From NCBI GenBank assembly GCA_900544675.1, contig UQVZ01000063.1, positions 1 to 13,392 of the forward strand: a stretch of DNA of 13,392 nucleotides. Reading direction: 5' to 3'. The notes under the pieces were generated by a model. The model was not told the DNA's origin, ran no database searches, and was given only the letters and a program-made list of their open reading frames with translations. The translations under genes and the position numbers were made by a program. Of this stretch, positions 1-6,460 are shown one piece after another; within the stretch, counting starts at the first letter, position 1; each line of letters opens with the position of its first letter. This stretch comes from an uncultured Bacteroides sp. (GTDB lineage Bacteria; Bacteroidota; Bacteroidia; Bacteroidales; Bacteroidaceae).

Positions 1-21
1 AGTGTGCGTGTGTGTGCATTT

Positions 22-58
22 CTATATATATATTATATATTATATAATATATATATAG
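22..58. repeat. perfect 18-bp TA-rich inverted repeat
   Basis: Arms 22-39 and 41-58 are exact reverse complements around a single central T at 40. The arms begin CTATATATATATT and consist almost only of alternating T and A. Such a palindrome can extrude as a cruciform. It sits directly after an alternating GT tract. Its role is unknown. Confidence 0.85.
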
Positions 59-116
59 TATATTATTATATATAAATAACTCTCTCTTTTTTACAGCCGA
101 CCCCCTTAGTTTTCTA

Positions 117-146
117 ACTGTTATTGTTATTACTGTTATTGTTATT
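117..146. repeat. 15-bp tandem duplication
   Basis: The unit ACTGTTATTGTTATT occurs twice with no mismatch at 117-131 and 132-146. Each unit itself contains two TGTTATT-like heptamers. No gene or promoter is evident around it. Confidence 0.85.
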
Positions 147-463
147 TTTGCATATATATGCACGGGCGATGCAATATGATTTGGCAGGCTATCGGATATA
201 GGTTCACCGCCCATCGAAATATAGTTGCGCCGACACGCGCAAAATGTGCATAAAGAAGGATTGTAAACCGTTTATTTACAAAGGATTGCAGAAAGACAGG
301 AAAAAAAGCCGGACTCCGTTAACAGATTTTTACATTCGCTGTTCCAAAATCCATTGCCAAGCGGAGAAAATGACGTACCTTTATCGTGCCGGACAGGAGA
401 AGAAGGGAAGCAGGAAACAAGCAGAGAACAGAAAAAAAGAGAACAAAAGAAACGTGAGGGCAT

Positions 464-488
464 AAAAAAAGGAGTACCGCTGTACTCC
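464..488 (-). terminator. intrinsic terminator of small RNA copy 1
   Basis: Perfect 7-bp stem with a 4-nt loop, followed on the minus strand by an uninterrupted run of seven T residues. This is a textbook rho-independent terminator for leftward transcription. Confidence 0.8.
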
Positions 489-527
489 AACCTTTGTTAA
501 CCTTAAATCTAATACTATGAAAAACAC
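464..527 (-). ncRNA. putative small RNA, copy 1
   Basis: Predicted minus-strand transcript of roughly 60-65 nt. It would begin just downstream of the -7 element at 532-539 and end in a perfect 7-bp stem (GGAGTAC 471-477, GTACTCC 482-488, 4-nt loop) followed on the minus strand by seven T residues (464-470). No ATG-initiated frame is present on this strand. The transcribed part is identical to copy 2, while the flanking promoter spacer has diverged, which points to selection on the RNA. The transcript and its start are inferred. I cannot assign it to a named RNA family. Confidence 0.55.
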
Positions 528-531
528 AGTG

Positions 532-562
532 CAAAGGTACGGACTTCTAGGGAATATGCAAG
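532..562 (-). promoter_or_regulatory. promoter of small RNA copy 1
   Basis: On the minus strand the sequence reads CTTG, 19 nt, TACCTTTG. This matches the Bacteroides housekeeping sigma consensus (TTTG at -33, TAnnTTTG at -7, spacer 19-21). The same elements with the same spacing occur in copy 2, although the spacer itself differs. Confidence 0.7.
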
Positions 563-644
563 TATTTCTACTAAAAAGATGTGTTTTATAACACGTTTTA
601 AGAAAACCATACCTTTGCTGAAAAGTTTTTAACAAAAACACCCG

Positions 645-1637
645 TCAAAGACCTAACTTAGCCGAGATTTCCAGCATTCGCTGTATCGGCTTGATGGCTT
701 TTTCGGCAACCGACTGCTCGACTTCCACTTCCGGCCATTCGTTCTTTAACGTATTGTACAACTTAGAAAGCGTGTTCAGACGCATGAAGTTGCATTCATT
801 GCAGGCGCATGTACTATCCTCGGGCGGAGCGGGAATGAAATTCTTCTCCGGACATTTCTTGCGCATCTCGTAAAGAATGCCACTCTCCGTAGCCACAATA
901 AAGTCTTTCTTGTCACTTGCCATAGCATATTTCAGCAATCCTGCTGTAGAAGCTACCTTGTCCGCCAGTTTCGCTACAGCACCCTTGCATTCCGGATGAA
1001 CCAGCACAGCAGCATCGGGATACTGTTTTTTCAATTCCAGAATTTTTTCGACCGAGAATTTCTCGTGCACGTGGCAGGCTCCGTCCCAAAGCAACATGTT
1101 TCTGCCCGTAACGGAATTGATGTAATTGCCCAGGTTCTTGTCGGGTCCGAAAATGATTTTCTGGTCGGCAGGAAAGCTTTCCACGATTTGCTTGGCATTG
1201 GTGGAAGTGACCACCACATCGGTCAACGCCTTTACCGCCGCGCTGGTATTCACGTACGAAATCACCACATGACCGGGATGTTCGCTCACGAAACGGGCGA
1301 ACCGGTCTGCCGGGCAACTGTCCGCCAACGAGCATCCGGCGTTCAGGTCGGGTATCAACACTTTCTTGTCGGGACACAGGATTTTCGCTGTTTCTCCCAT
1401 GAAGTGCACTCCGCACATCACGATAATGTCTGCATCCGTCCGCGCGGCCCATTGAGCCAGCGCCAGACTGTCGCCCACAAAGTCGGCTATTTCCTGTATT
1501 TCGTCCGCCTGATAGAAGTGTCCCAAGATAACCGCATTCTTTTCCTTACACAAGCGTCTGATTTCAGCTTTCAAATCCATACCTGCAGGGATAGCTTCAT
1601 CTGCATATCCCTTTTTCAACCATTCTTCTTTTCTCAT
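645..1637 (-). CDS. nadA: quinolinate synthase NadA
   Basis: Condenses iminoaspartate with dihydroxyacetone phosphate to quinolinate, the second step of de novo NAD synthesis, in the cytoplasm with a [4Fe-4S] cluster. The 330-residue protein is full length for the family. Visible marks are the GHFYQADEIQ segment (39-48), FVGDSLALA (53-61), and the three expected cluster cysteines: C102 in NAGCSLADSCP, C217 in HPECKG, and C282 in the C-terminal CACNECNFMRLNTL. The ATG at 1635-1637 gives the usual start (MRKEEWLKKGY). No nadB or nadC lies beside it here, so it appears to be transcribed alone from a promoter near 1838. The small RNA unit begins directly after its stop codon. Family assignment is certain from conserved motifs. 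Confidence 0.97.
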   Translation of the reverse strand: MRKEEWLKKGYADEAIPAGMDLKAEIRRLCKEKNAVILGHFYQADEIQEIADFVGDSLALAQWAARTDADIIVMCGVHFMGETAKILCPDKKVLIPDLNAGCSLADSCPADRFARFVSEHPGHVVISYVNTSAAVKALTDVVVTSTNAKQIVESFPADQKIIFGPDKNLGNYINSVTGRNMLLWDGACHVHEKFSVEKILELKKQYPDAAVLVHPECKGAVAKLADKVASTAGLLKYAMASDKKDFIVATESGILYEMRKKCPEKNFIPAPPEDSTCACNECNFMRLNTLSKLYNTLKNEWPEVEVEQSVAEKAIKPIQRMLEISAKLGL

Positions 1638-1759
1638 ATTTACTATTCTGTTTTTCTCTTTTTAGAAAAATCTATGATTGTTATTATATCCCGTTGATAG
1701 TGTTCGTAAAATCCCGTCCGAAATGTTGCTTTTTAAGTTATAAGTGTACGGTTCGTCGC

Positions 1760-1794
1760 TATCAGACGTTCTTCAACAAGCTTACGTTCTGATA
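1760..1794 (-). promoter_or_regulatory. stem-loop in the nadA leader
   Basis: On the minus strand TATCAG-A-ACGT (1794-1784) can pair with ACGTCTGATA (1769-1760): ten pairs with one bulged A and a 14-nt loop that contains the palindrome AAGCTT. It lies in the predicted 5' leader of nadA, about 125 nt before the start codon. No known riboswitch class is recognisable by eye. Confidence 0.4.
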
Positions 1795-1837
1795 ATGCAT
1801 CGTTTAGGTTTACTATTCACTTTCGGTTGATATGTCG

Positions 1838-1845
1838 CAAAGTTA
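1838..1845 (-). promoter_or_regulatory. nadA: candidate -7 element of nadA
   Basis: The minus strand reads TAACTTTG, matching TAnnTTTG. No good TTG is seen 19-21 nt upstream, so the promoter is only half supported. It would give a leader of about 190 nt. Confidence 0.4.
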
Positions 1846-2052
1846 AAAACTTTCTCTTTACGCTATCGGTTTTTTCTATTAAAAAATCTGTTTAAACCGG
1901 TGAGCAAACTTTTCGCTTTCTTTTTTGGATAGTTCAATCTGATATGCCTATAAGGATTTGTCCGAATAAACCAAGATAAAGTTTTTATTTTCTGTGCATC
2001 CTTTTTTTACAGGTTTTCAACCGTTTTCAACAGGGTTATGAATATACTTTCC

Positions 2053-2060
2053 TATCTTTG
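2053..2060 (+). promoter_or_regulatory. -7 element of the TrmH-family gene
   Basis: TATCTTTG matches TAnnTTTG and is followed by GCA-type sequence usual at Bacteroides starts. Transcription would begin near 2066, about 13 nt before the ATG at 2079. This decides against an upstream TTG start at 2058, which lies inside the promoter. The -33 element is not clear. Confidence 0.6.
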
Positions 2061-2078
2061 CACCCAAATGCAACAAGT

Positions 2079-2618
2079 ATGACAACATTGAGAAAACTGA
2101 AAGTGACCGAAATGCACCGCCTGACGGTGGACGAGTTTAAAGAAGCCCGAAAACTTCCTTTGACGGTTGTGCTGGACGACGTGAGAAGCCTACATAATAT
2201 CGGTGCGGTATTCCGTACGTCGGATGCTTTTCTGGTAAACCGCATTTGCCTGTGCGGCATTACTGCCACTCCTCCTCATCCGGAGATGCACAAGACGGCA
2301 TTGGGAGCCGAATATACGGTAGACTGGAGCTATTTCAAAGAGACGGAAGAGGCTGTAAATGAGCTTCATGCGATGGGTTACACCGTATTTGCCATCGAGC
2401 AATGCGAAGGAAGCACGATGCTGGATAAACTGGTGTTGGAACCGGGCAAGAAGTATGCGGTGGTATTGGGAAATGAGGTGAAAGGCGTGAAGCAGGAAGT
2501 GGTGGACCTGTGTGACGGGTGTATCGAAATCCCTCAGTTCGGCACCAAGCATTCTTTGAATGTATCGGTTACGGCAGGAATCATTCTTTGGGAATTTGGA
2601 GGGAAGATGATGAGGTAG
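2079..2618 (+). CDS. TrmH/SpoU-family RNA methyltransferase
   Basis: A 179-residue SPOUT-class methyltransferase, predicted to transfer a methyl group from S-adenosylmethionine to a ribose 2'-OH of tRNA or rRNA in the cytoplasm. The three family motifs are visible: motif 1 with N40 and R46 (NIGAVFRTSDAF), motif 2 LGNEVKGV (130-137), and motif 3 IPQFGTKHSLNVSVTAG (151-167), which forms the trefoil-knot cofactor site. It lacks the N-terminal substrate-binding extension of RlmB, so it is the short stand-alone type and its target nucleotide cannot be told. The ATG at 2079 is chosen because the earlier in-frame TTG lies in the -7 element. The gene is monocistronic and converges on the DUF4294 gene. 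Confidence 0.92.
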   Translation: MTTLRKLKVTEMHRLTVDEFKEARKLPLTVVLDDVRSLHNIGAVFRTSDAFLVNRICLCGITATPPHPEMHKTALGAEYTVDWSYFKETEEAVNELHAMGYTVFAIEQCEGSTMLDKLVLEPGKKYAVVLGNEVKGVKQEVVDLCDGCIEIPQFGTKHSLNVSVTAGIILWEFGGKMMR

Positions 2619-2706
2619 TTGACAAGGTATCAGTTGACAAGTTGACAAGGCTTTTTTAGGTAGTTGGCAACTTTGTAGCAACTGATACCTTGTTACCTTG
2701 TCAACT
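2618..2706. repeat. nested inverted repeat between convergent genes
   Basis: ACAAGGTATCAGTTG (2622-2636) is exactly complementary to CAACTGATACCTTGT (2679-2693). Related GTTGACAAG heptamer-to-nonamer units recur at 2618-2626, 2634-2640 and 2641-2649, with the opposite orientation at 2696-2704. A smaller AGTTG-G-CAACT palindrome sits at 2662-2672. Because it overlaps the last base of one stop codon and ends 6 nt before the other gene's stop, it may act as a two-way terminator. It also looks like a dispersed repeat. Confidence 0.7.
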
Positions 2707-2711
2707 GATAA

Positions 2712-3311
2712 TTATAATTGTCCGTTTTCCACCAATACCACTACCCGTTCGGTCAGTTTGTCTTCATCTTCTGGGTGGTATTCCTTTTTCAGACTGGCGC
2801 CGAAGAGTGCGGCGAATGTCTGATAGAATCCTGCCTTGAAAGGTCCCATAAACGCTTTAACCAGTTGATAAGACGACTGGTTGCATTCGCGGTTCACCAG
2901 CTTTATCAACAGCTTTCCTTGCGAGAAGGTCAGTTTCTTCATGCGCGGGGTATATTGCTCTTTCAGTCCCTTTTCCACTTTCTTGATATGGCGTTCGCGT
3001 GCCTTTTCGTCGGGAAGGGTCATCAGATACTCATAGGTTTCGATTACGGCACGGTTCACTTCCTTTGCCAAGGGGAGGGTTTTCTTTACGTCTCTCACCA
3101 GCTTATTATAATATCTTCGTTGGCGCTTGTTTTTAAAGCGCAGTTCCGGGTAAACATAAATGGTTCTCAGCGTTATACATGGTATGGTGTCTCCTTTGTA
3201 CACGCATACGGGCACTTTGTATGCCGTTACCGTGCCGGGGGAAGTTTGCGCTTTGGTTTTCAACAAGAAAACAAAGAGCATGACAACTGCTATGTATAAA
3301 CCGTTTTTCAT
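2712..3311 (-). CDS. DUF4294 family protein, exported
   Basis: A 199-residue protein recognised as the Bacteroidetes DUF4294 family; its function is not known. The N-terminus has a signal-peptide pattern (MKNG, then hydrophobic residues to about 16, then KTKAQ with likely cleavage near residue 21). The mature part contains the family-like segment with GDTIP and ITLRTIYVYPELRFKNKRQ (about 39-65), followed by a Lys/Arg-rich helical region with many charged pairs. It ends in an acidic tail. The ATG at 3309-3311 is very close to the predicted -7 element at 3317-3324, suggesting a nearly leaderless mRNA. It is divergent from the helix-hairpin-helix gene and probably monocistronic. Confidence 0.85.
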   Translation of the reverse strand: MKNGLYIAVVMLFVFLLKTKAQTSPGTVTAYKVPVCVYKGDTIPCITLRTIYVYPELRFKNKRQRRYYNKLVRDVKKTLPLAKEVNRAVIETYEYLMTLPDEKARERHIKKVEKGLKEQYTPRMKKLTFSQGKLLIKLVNRECNQSSYQLVKAFMGPFKAGFYQTFAALFGASLKKEYHPEDEDKLTERVVVLVENGQL

Positions 3312-3316
3312 ACGCG

Positions 3317-3324
3317 CAAAAATA
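3317..3324 (-). promoter_or_regulatory. candidate -7 element of the DUF4294 gene
   Basis: The minus strand reads TATTTTTG, matching TAnnTTTG, only 5 nt before the start codon. No -33 match was found at the expected distance. If correct the message is leaderless or nearly so. Confidence 0.35.
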
Positions 3325-3410
3325 GGAATAATAATGAATTGTGATAAAACTCTGACAAAGGTTATACGAAAAATTAACGTATCAGCCTCTGTTGATAACT
3401 TGTGAGTAAG

Positions 3411-5453
3411 ATGTTGAAACGAATGTTTATTTCTTGGATATTAGCGGTTTGTGTATTAACACCGCTGTATGCCCAGACGGATTGGCTGGAATGGAACGAA
3501 GACATCAGCACTCCGGAGGAACTGGAAGGCTGGCGGGAAAAATACGAAGAACTGGACGAGATTGCCGAGCATCCTTTCAACATCAATACCGTTACTAAGG
3601 AAGAGCTGGAACAATTGCCTTTTCTTTCCGACCGGATGATAGAGAATATCCTGTATTACCTCTATCAGTACGGACCGATGCTGACCCTGAACGAGTTGTT
3701 AGGCATCGAAGGAATGGACTGGCAGACACGGAAGTTTTTAACCGAGTTTATTTATATCGGACCAACTGATAATGAGAAAGATAAATTGAAATGGAAGAAC
3801 CTGTGGAAATACAATAAACAGGAGTTATCAACACGGTTGGATATCCCTTTCAACACCAAGGCGGGGTATGCCGACTATGACCGGGAGACCTTGGCGGAAA
3901 GTCCCAACAAGCGTTATTACGGCGACCCGTTTTATCACAATGTGCGTTATCGTTTCCGGTACGGCAATCAGGTTTACATCGGGCTTACCGCCGAGAAAGA
4001 TGCGGGCGAACCCTTTTTCGGCAAATATAACCGGAAAGGATATGATTCGTATTCTGGATACTTGCTTCTGTCTAATATCAAGCGTCTCAAGGCATTGGCC
4101 ATAGGCAATTTCAAGGCGAACTTCGGTTATGGACTGGTATTGAACATCGGGAGTTTCACCTTGGGGAAAGGAATGAACAACCGGAACCGTTTCGGGCAAG
4201 GATTTACCAAATATAGTTCGACCGGAGAAGGGGAGTATCTGCAAGGAATAGGGGCTACGTATCAGGTGGCGAAACGCTGGTATGCGTCGGCTTTCTATTC
4301 GTTCCGTAAACAGGACGCACGTGTGGAAAACCGGTTTATAAGGTCGTTGAAAACCGATGGATATCATCGGTTGAAAAAGGATATGGAAAAGAAGCATACG
4401 GTATCCAATCACTTGACGGGATGTAATTTAGCTTATAACGGGAAATACACCGAGTTGGGATTAACAACGGTGTATAATCGTTTCAACAAGGTGTTGAATC
4501 CCGATGCGCGTGCCTATAACCTGTATTATCCTCGCGGAGCCTGGTTTTATAACGTGGGCATGTATTATAAATTCTTTCTTCGCCGCTTTACTTTCTCGGG
4601 CGAAACCGCTGTAGATAAAGCGGGGAGGCTGGCTGCCCTTCATGCCTTGTCTTATCAACCGGCTGTTAATACGAATCTCTTACTTATTCACCGTTACTAT
4701 GATAAGCGCTACCAGTCGCTTTATGGAAACGCTTTCGGCGAAAACTCGCGTCTTCAGAACGAGACGGGAGTTTACTTAGGATTGGAAACCAGCTTTTTAA
4801 GCAAGTTCAAGTTATTGTGTTACGGCGATTTCTTTCATTTCTTTTACCGCAGGTATCAGGTGGACTGCAATCATACTTCGGGATTCGACGGTTTATTTCA
4901 GTTGAGTTATTCACCGTCCCGTCCCCTGTCGATGTTAATAAAATACACTTATAAGAATAAGGCTAAAAACTATACGTTGCCCGATGAAGTGAAGTATGTG
5001 CTGCCCTACGTAAGGCAACGCCTGCGCTATCAGTGTACGTATGCCTGCAATGCGTTCCTCTCGTTGAAAGGAGTGGCGGAAGGCGTGCTGGCTTCTTACC
5101 GTGGGAGAGAGAAATCGGCGGGAGGATATGTGAGCGGAACGGTCAAAGGAGCATTGCCCGGCATACCTGTTCAGGCATCGGTAAGCGGTACATGGTTTCG
5201 CACGCAGGATTACAATTCGCGCATCTATGTTTACGAGCCCGGTCTGCTTTATGCTTTCGCAATGAATTCGTTTTACGGGAGAGGTACCCGTATGGCGGTC
5301 AATCTGAAATATACTTTCCGCAACCGGTGGATGATACAGGCCAAGTGGGGATGGACGCATTATACCGACCGTGACCGCATCGGTTCGGACACGGAAGAGA
5401 TACAAGGAAGCGATAAGGCGGACTTGCAGGTACAGCTGCGCGTGAAGTGGTAA
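3411..5453 (+). CDS. helix-hairpin-helix protein with beta-barrel-like body
   Basis: A 680-residue exported protein from the ATG at 3411; a GTG three codons earlier at 3402 is also possible. Residues 1-21 look like a signal peptide (MLKR, hydrophobic core, LYAQ). Residues about 55-115 form a ComEA-like double helix-hairpin-helix (HPFNINTVTKEELEQLPFLS and then LTLNELLGIEGM), normally a DNA-binding fold. The remaining 550 residues are rich in Tyr, Phe, Trp, Arg and Gly in alternating patterns and end in VQLRVKW. That aromatic C-terminus and strand pattern resemble an outer-membrane beta-barrel. The combination is a known but uncharacterised Bacteroidetes arrangement. A link to DNA uptake or cell-surface assembly is speculation. 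No clear promoter was found, and it appears to stand alone. Confidence 0.82.
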   Translation: MLKRMFISWILAVCVLTPLYAQTDWLEWNEDISTPEELEGWREKYEELDEIAEHPFNINTVTKEELEQLPFLSDRMIENILYYLYQYGPMLTLNELLGIEGMDWQTRKFLTEFIYIGPTDNEKDKLKWKNLWKYNKQELSTRLDIPFNTKAGYADYDRETLAESPNKRYYGDPFYHNVRYRFRYGNQVYIGLTAEKDAGEPFFGKYNRKGYDSYSGYLLLSNIKRLKALAIGNFKANFGYGLVLNIGSFTLGKGMNNRNRFGQGFTKYSSTGEGEYLQGIGATYQVAKRWYASAFYSFRKQDARVENRFIRSLKTDGYHRLKKDMEKKHTVSNHLTGCNLAYNGKYTELGLTTVYNRFNKVLNPDARAYNLYYPRGAWFYNVGMYYKFFLRRFTFSGETAVDKAGRLAALHALSYQPAVNTNLLLIHRYYDKRYQSLYGNAFGENSRLQNETGVYLGLETSFLSKFKLLCYGDFFHFFYRRYQVDCNHTSGFDGLFQLSYSPSRPLSMLIKYTYKNKAKNYTLPDEVKYVLPYVRQRLRYQCTYACNAFLSLKGVAEGVLASYRGREKSAGGYVSGTVKGALPGIPVQASVSGTWFRTQDYNSRIYVYEPGLLYAFAMNSFYGRGTRMAVNLKYTFRNRWMIQAKWGWTHYTDRDRIGSDTEEIQGSDKADLQVQLRVKW

Positions 5454-5458
5454 GACCT

Positions 5459-5558
5459 TTCACCACAGATTACACAGATTTAAATTATTGTTTGATTGAA
5501 CACAGAGACACAAAGACGCAAAGAAATAAATGATTAAATCTGTGTAATCTGTGGTGAA
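5459..5558. repeat. MITE-like element with 25-bp perfect inverted repeats
   Basis: The arms 5459-5483 and 5534-5558 are exact reverse complements over 25 bp (left arm begins TTCACCACAGATTACACAG). The 50-nt centre contains CACAGAGACACAAAGACGCA (5501-5520), a sequence type that recurs at 11693-11756. No target-site duplication is clear at the ends. The left arm begins 6 nt after the helix-hairpin-helix gene's stop and may act as its terminator. The right arm reaches to 8 nt before the -7 element of the radical SAM gene. Confidence 0.8.
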
Positions 5559-5565
5559 CTCTTTG

Positions 5566-5573
5566 TACATTTG
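5566..5573 (+). promoter_or_regulatory. -7 element of the radical SAM gene
   Basis: TACATTTG matches TAnnTTTG, 27 nt before the ATG. The -33 region falls inside the right arm of the adjacent inverted repeat and has only a weak TGTG match. Confidence 0.55.
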
Positions 5574-5600
5574 CATTCGGAATACAAACATAGAAAGCTT

Positions 5601-6380
5601 ATGTCTACCATTATTTATCCTTCTCCCATCTTCGGTCCGGTACATAGCCGGCGGTTGGGGGTGTCGTTGGGCATCAATCTTTTGCCTGCCGACGGAAAAG
5701 CCTGTACGTTCGATTGCATTTATTGCGAGTGCGGATACAACAAAGACCATCGTCCGCATCGGAAATTTCCTACGCGTGAAGAGGTGCGCGAAGCTTTGGA
5801 ACACCGTTTGAAGGATATGCAGGCGAATGGTCCCGCACCCGATGTCCTGACCTTTGCCGGCAACGGTGAGCCTACGCTTCATCCGCATTTCAAGGAAATC
5901 ATCGGCGACACGATAGCCTTGCGCGACCGTTATTTCCCGCAAGCCAAGATAAGCGTGTTAAGCAATTCCACCCAGATACATCGTCCCGAAGTGTTCGAAG
6001 CACTCAATCGGGTAGACAATAACATCCTGAAGTTGGATACGGTAGACGCCGCTTATATCCGGCGGACCGACCGTCCTGTAGGCGCATACGATGTAAACCG
6101 CATCATCGAAGGGATGAAGGCTTTCCACGGCAAACTGATTATCCAGACCATGTTTATGAAAGGGAAAACCGATGAAGGCGAGGATGTAGACAATACCTCC
6201 GACGCGTTTGTCCTCCCGTGGCTGGATGCGGTAAAAGAAATAGCTCCCCGCCAGGTCATGATTTACACCATCGACCGCGAGACTCCCGACCGTTCTCTGC
6301 AAAAGGCAACCCACGAAGAACTCGACCGCATCGTTTCCCTCCTGAAGCAGGCAGGCATCCCGGCAAGCGCTTCGTATTGA
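5601..6380 (+). CDS. radical SAM protein, COG0731-like
   Basis: A 259-residue radical SAM enzyme. The cluster-binding motif CTFDCIYC (C35, C39, C42) has the classical CxxxCxxC spacing, with a further Cys at 44. The SAM-contacting glycine-rich segment FAGNGEPTLHP follows at 86-96. The N-terminal FGPVHSRRLGVSLGINLLP is typical of the short COG0731 Fe-S oxidoreductases related to the catalytic domain of wybutosine enzyme Tyw1. The substrate is not known, and the short length argues against a complete Tyw1. The ATG at 5601 is preferred over an in-frame TTG at 5571, which overlaps the -7 element. The gene is followed after 80 nt by a new promoter for the ATPase cassette, so it is probably monocistronic. 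Confidence 0.9.
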   Translation: MSTIIYPSPIFGPVHSRRLGVSLGINLLPADGKACTFDCIYCECGYNKDHRPHRKFPTREEVREALEHRLKDMQANGPAPDVLTFAGNGEPTLHPHFKEIIGDTIALRDRYFPQAKISVLSNSTQIHRPEVFEALNRVDNNILKLDTVDAAYIRRTDRPVGAYDVNRIIEGMKAFHGKLIIQTMFMKGKTDEGEDVDNTSDAFVLPWLDAVKEIAPRQVMIYTIDRETPDRSLQKATHEELDRIVSLLKQAGIPASASY

Positions 6381-6398
6381 TGTAGTGTGAGATAGGGG

Positions 6399-6429
6399 TT
6401 GTAATATTCATATAAATGCGTTACCTTTG
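6399..6429 (+). promoter_or_regulatory. promoter of the ATPase-DUF4276 cassette
   Basis: TTG (6399-6401), 20 nt, TACCTTTG (6422-6429) fits the Bacteroides consensus at both elements. The leader to the ATG at 6461 would be about 25 nt and A-rich. It shows that the cassette has its own promoter, separate from the radical SAM gene. Confidence 0.7.
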
Positions 6430-6460
6430 TGTATAAGTCTCATACGTAAAATAAAAAGCT

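Larger units (their letters stand above)
1..448. other. gene-poor AT-rich left flank
   Basis: No convincing gene is visible. The stretch starts with alternating GT (3-16), passes into a TA-rich tract (about 22-76), then a 15-bp unit present twice in tandem (117-131 and 132-146) and a perfect 14-bp palindrome, TGCATATATATGCA (149-162). A short stem of TTGCGC (225-230) and GCGCAA (237-242) with a 6-nt loop follows. One 73-codon open frame lies at 244-465, but it is Lys/Arg-rich low-complexity sequence, has no clear promoter or ribosome site, and runs into the terminator hairpin of the adjacent RNA unit, so I do not call it. Confidence 0.6.
449..634 (-). repeat. intergenic RNA unit, copy 1 (186 nt)
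   Basis: This segment aligns without a gap to 8934-9119. The part from 459 to 528 is identical to its counterpart. Variation is concentrated in the promoter spacer and the upstream part (about 540-580 and 606-620). Read on the minus strand it holds, in order, a conserved block at 616-634, a GTGTTnnnnAACAC palindrome (581-594), a promoter (532-562), about 60 transcribed nt, and a hairpin terminator (464-488). It starts 10 nt after the stop codon of nadA, which lies on the same strand. The heptamers AAACGTG (450-456) and CACGTTT (592-598) bracket most of it as a possible short inverted repeat. Confidence 0.8.
1638..2078. other. divergent intergenic region nadA / methyltransferase
   Basis: This 441-nt gap separates two divergently transcribed genes. 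It contains a minus-strand -7-like element at 1838-1845, which implies a leader of about 190 nt for nadA with a stem-loop at 1760-1794, and a plus-strand -7 element at 2053-2060 for the methyltransferase. I see no open frame of coding quality. The middle (1846-2050) is T-rich on the plus strand and otherwise featureless to me. Confidence 0.6.

Noticed and set aside
225..242. Terminator at the TTGCGC/GCGCAA stem
   Set aside because: Short stem without a T-run on either strand and no gene ending beside it in the window.
244..465. 73-codon Lys/Arg-rich open frame on the plus strand
   Set aside because: Low-complexity sequence, no promoter or ribosome site, and the frame runs into the terminator hairpin of the RNA unit.
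518..592. Short plus-strand peptide frame starting MKNT(V/L)QRYGL in both RNA-unit copies
   Set aside because: No ribosome site or plus-strand promoter, different lengths in the copies (24 and 19 codons), and the conserved bases are explained by the minus-strand promoter. Kept as a low-probability alternative.
381..641. Minus-strand frame whose product resembles that of 8845-9129
   Set aside because: The similarity follows from the duplicated RNA unit; both frames cross its promoter and terminator and have no start signal of their own.
2058..2078. TTG start for the TrmH-family gene
   Set aside because: The codon is part of the -7 promoter element; the ATG at 2079 gives the normal N-terminus.
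5571..5600. TTG start for the radical SAM gene
   Set aside because: It overlaps the -7 element at 5566-5573; the ATG at 5601 fits the family.
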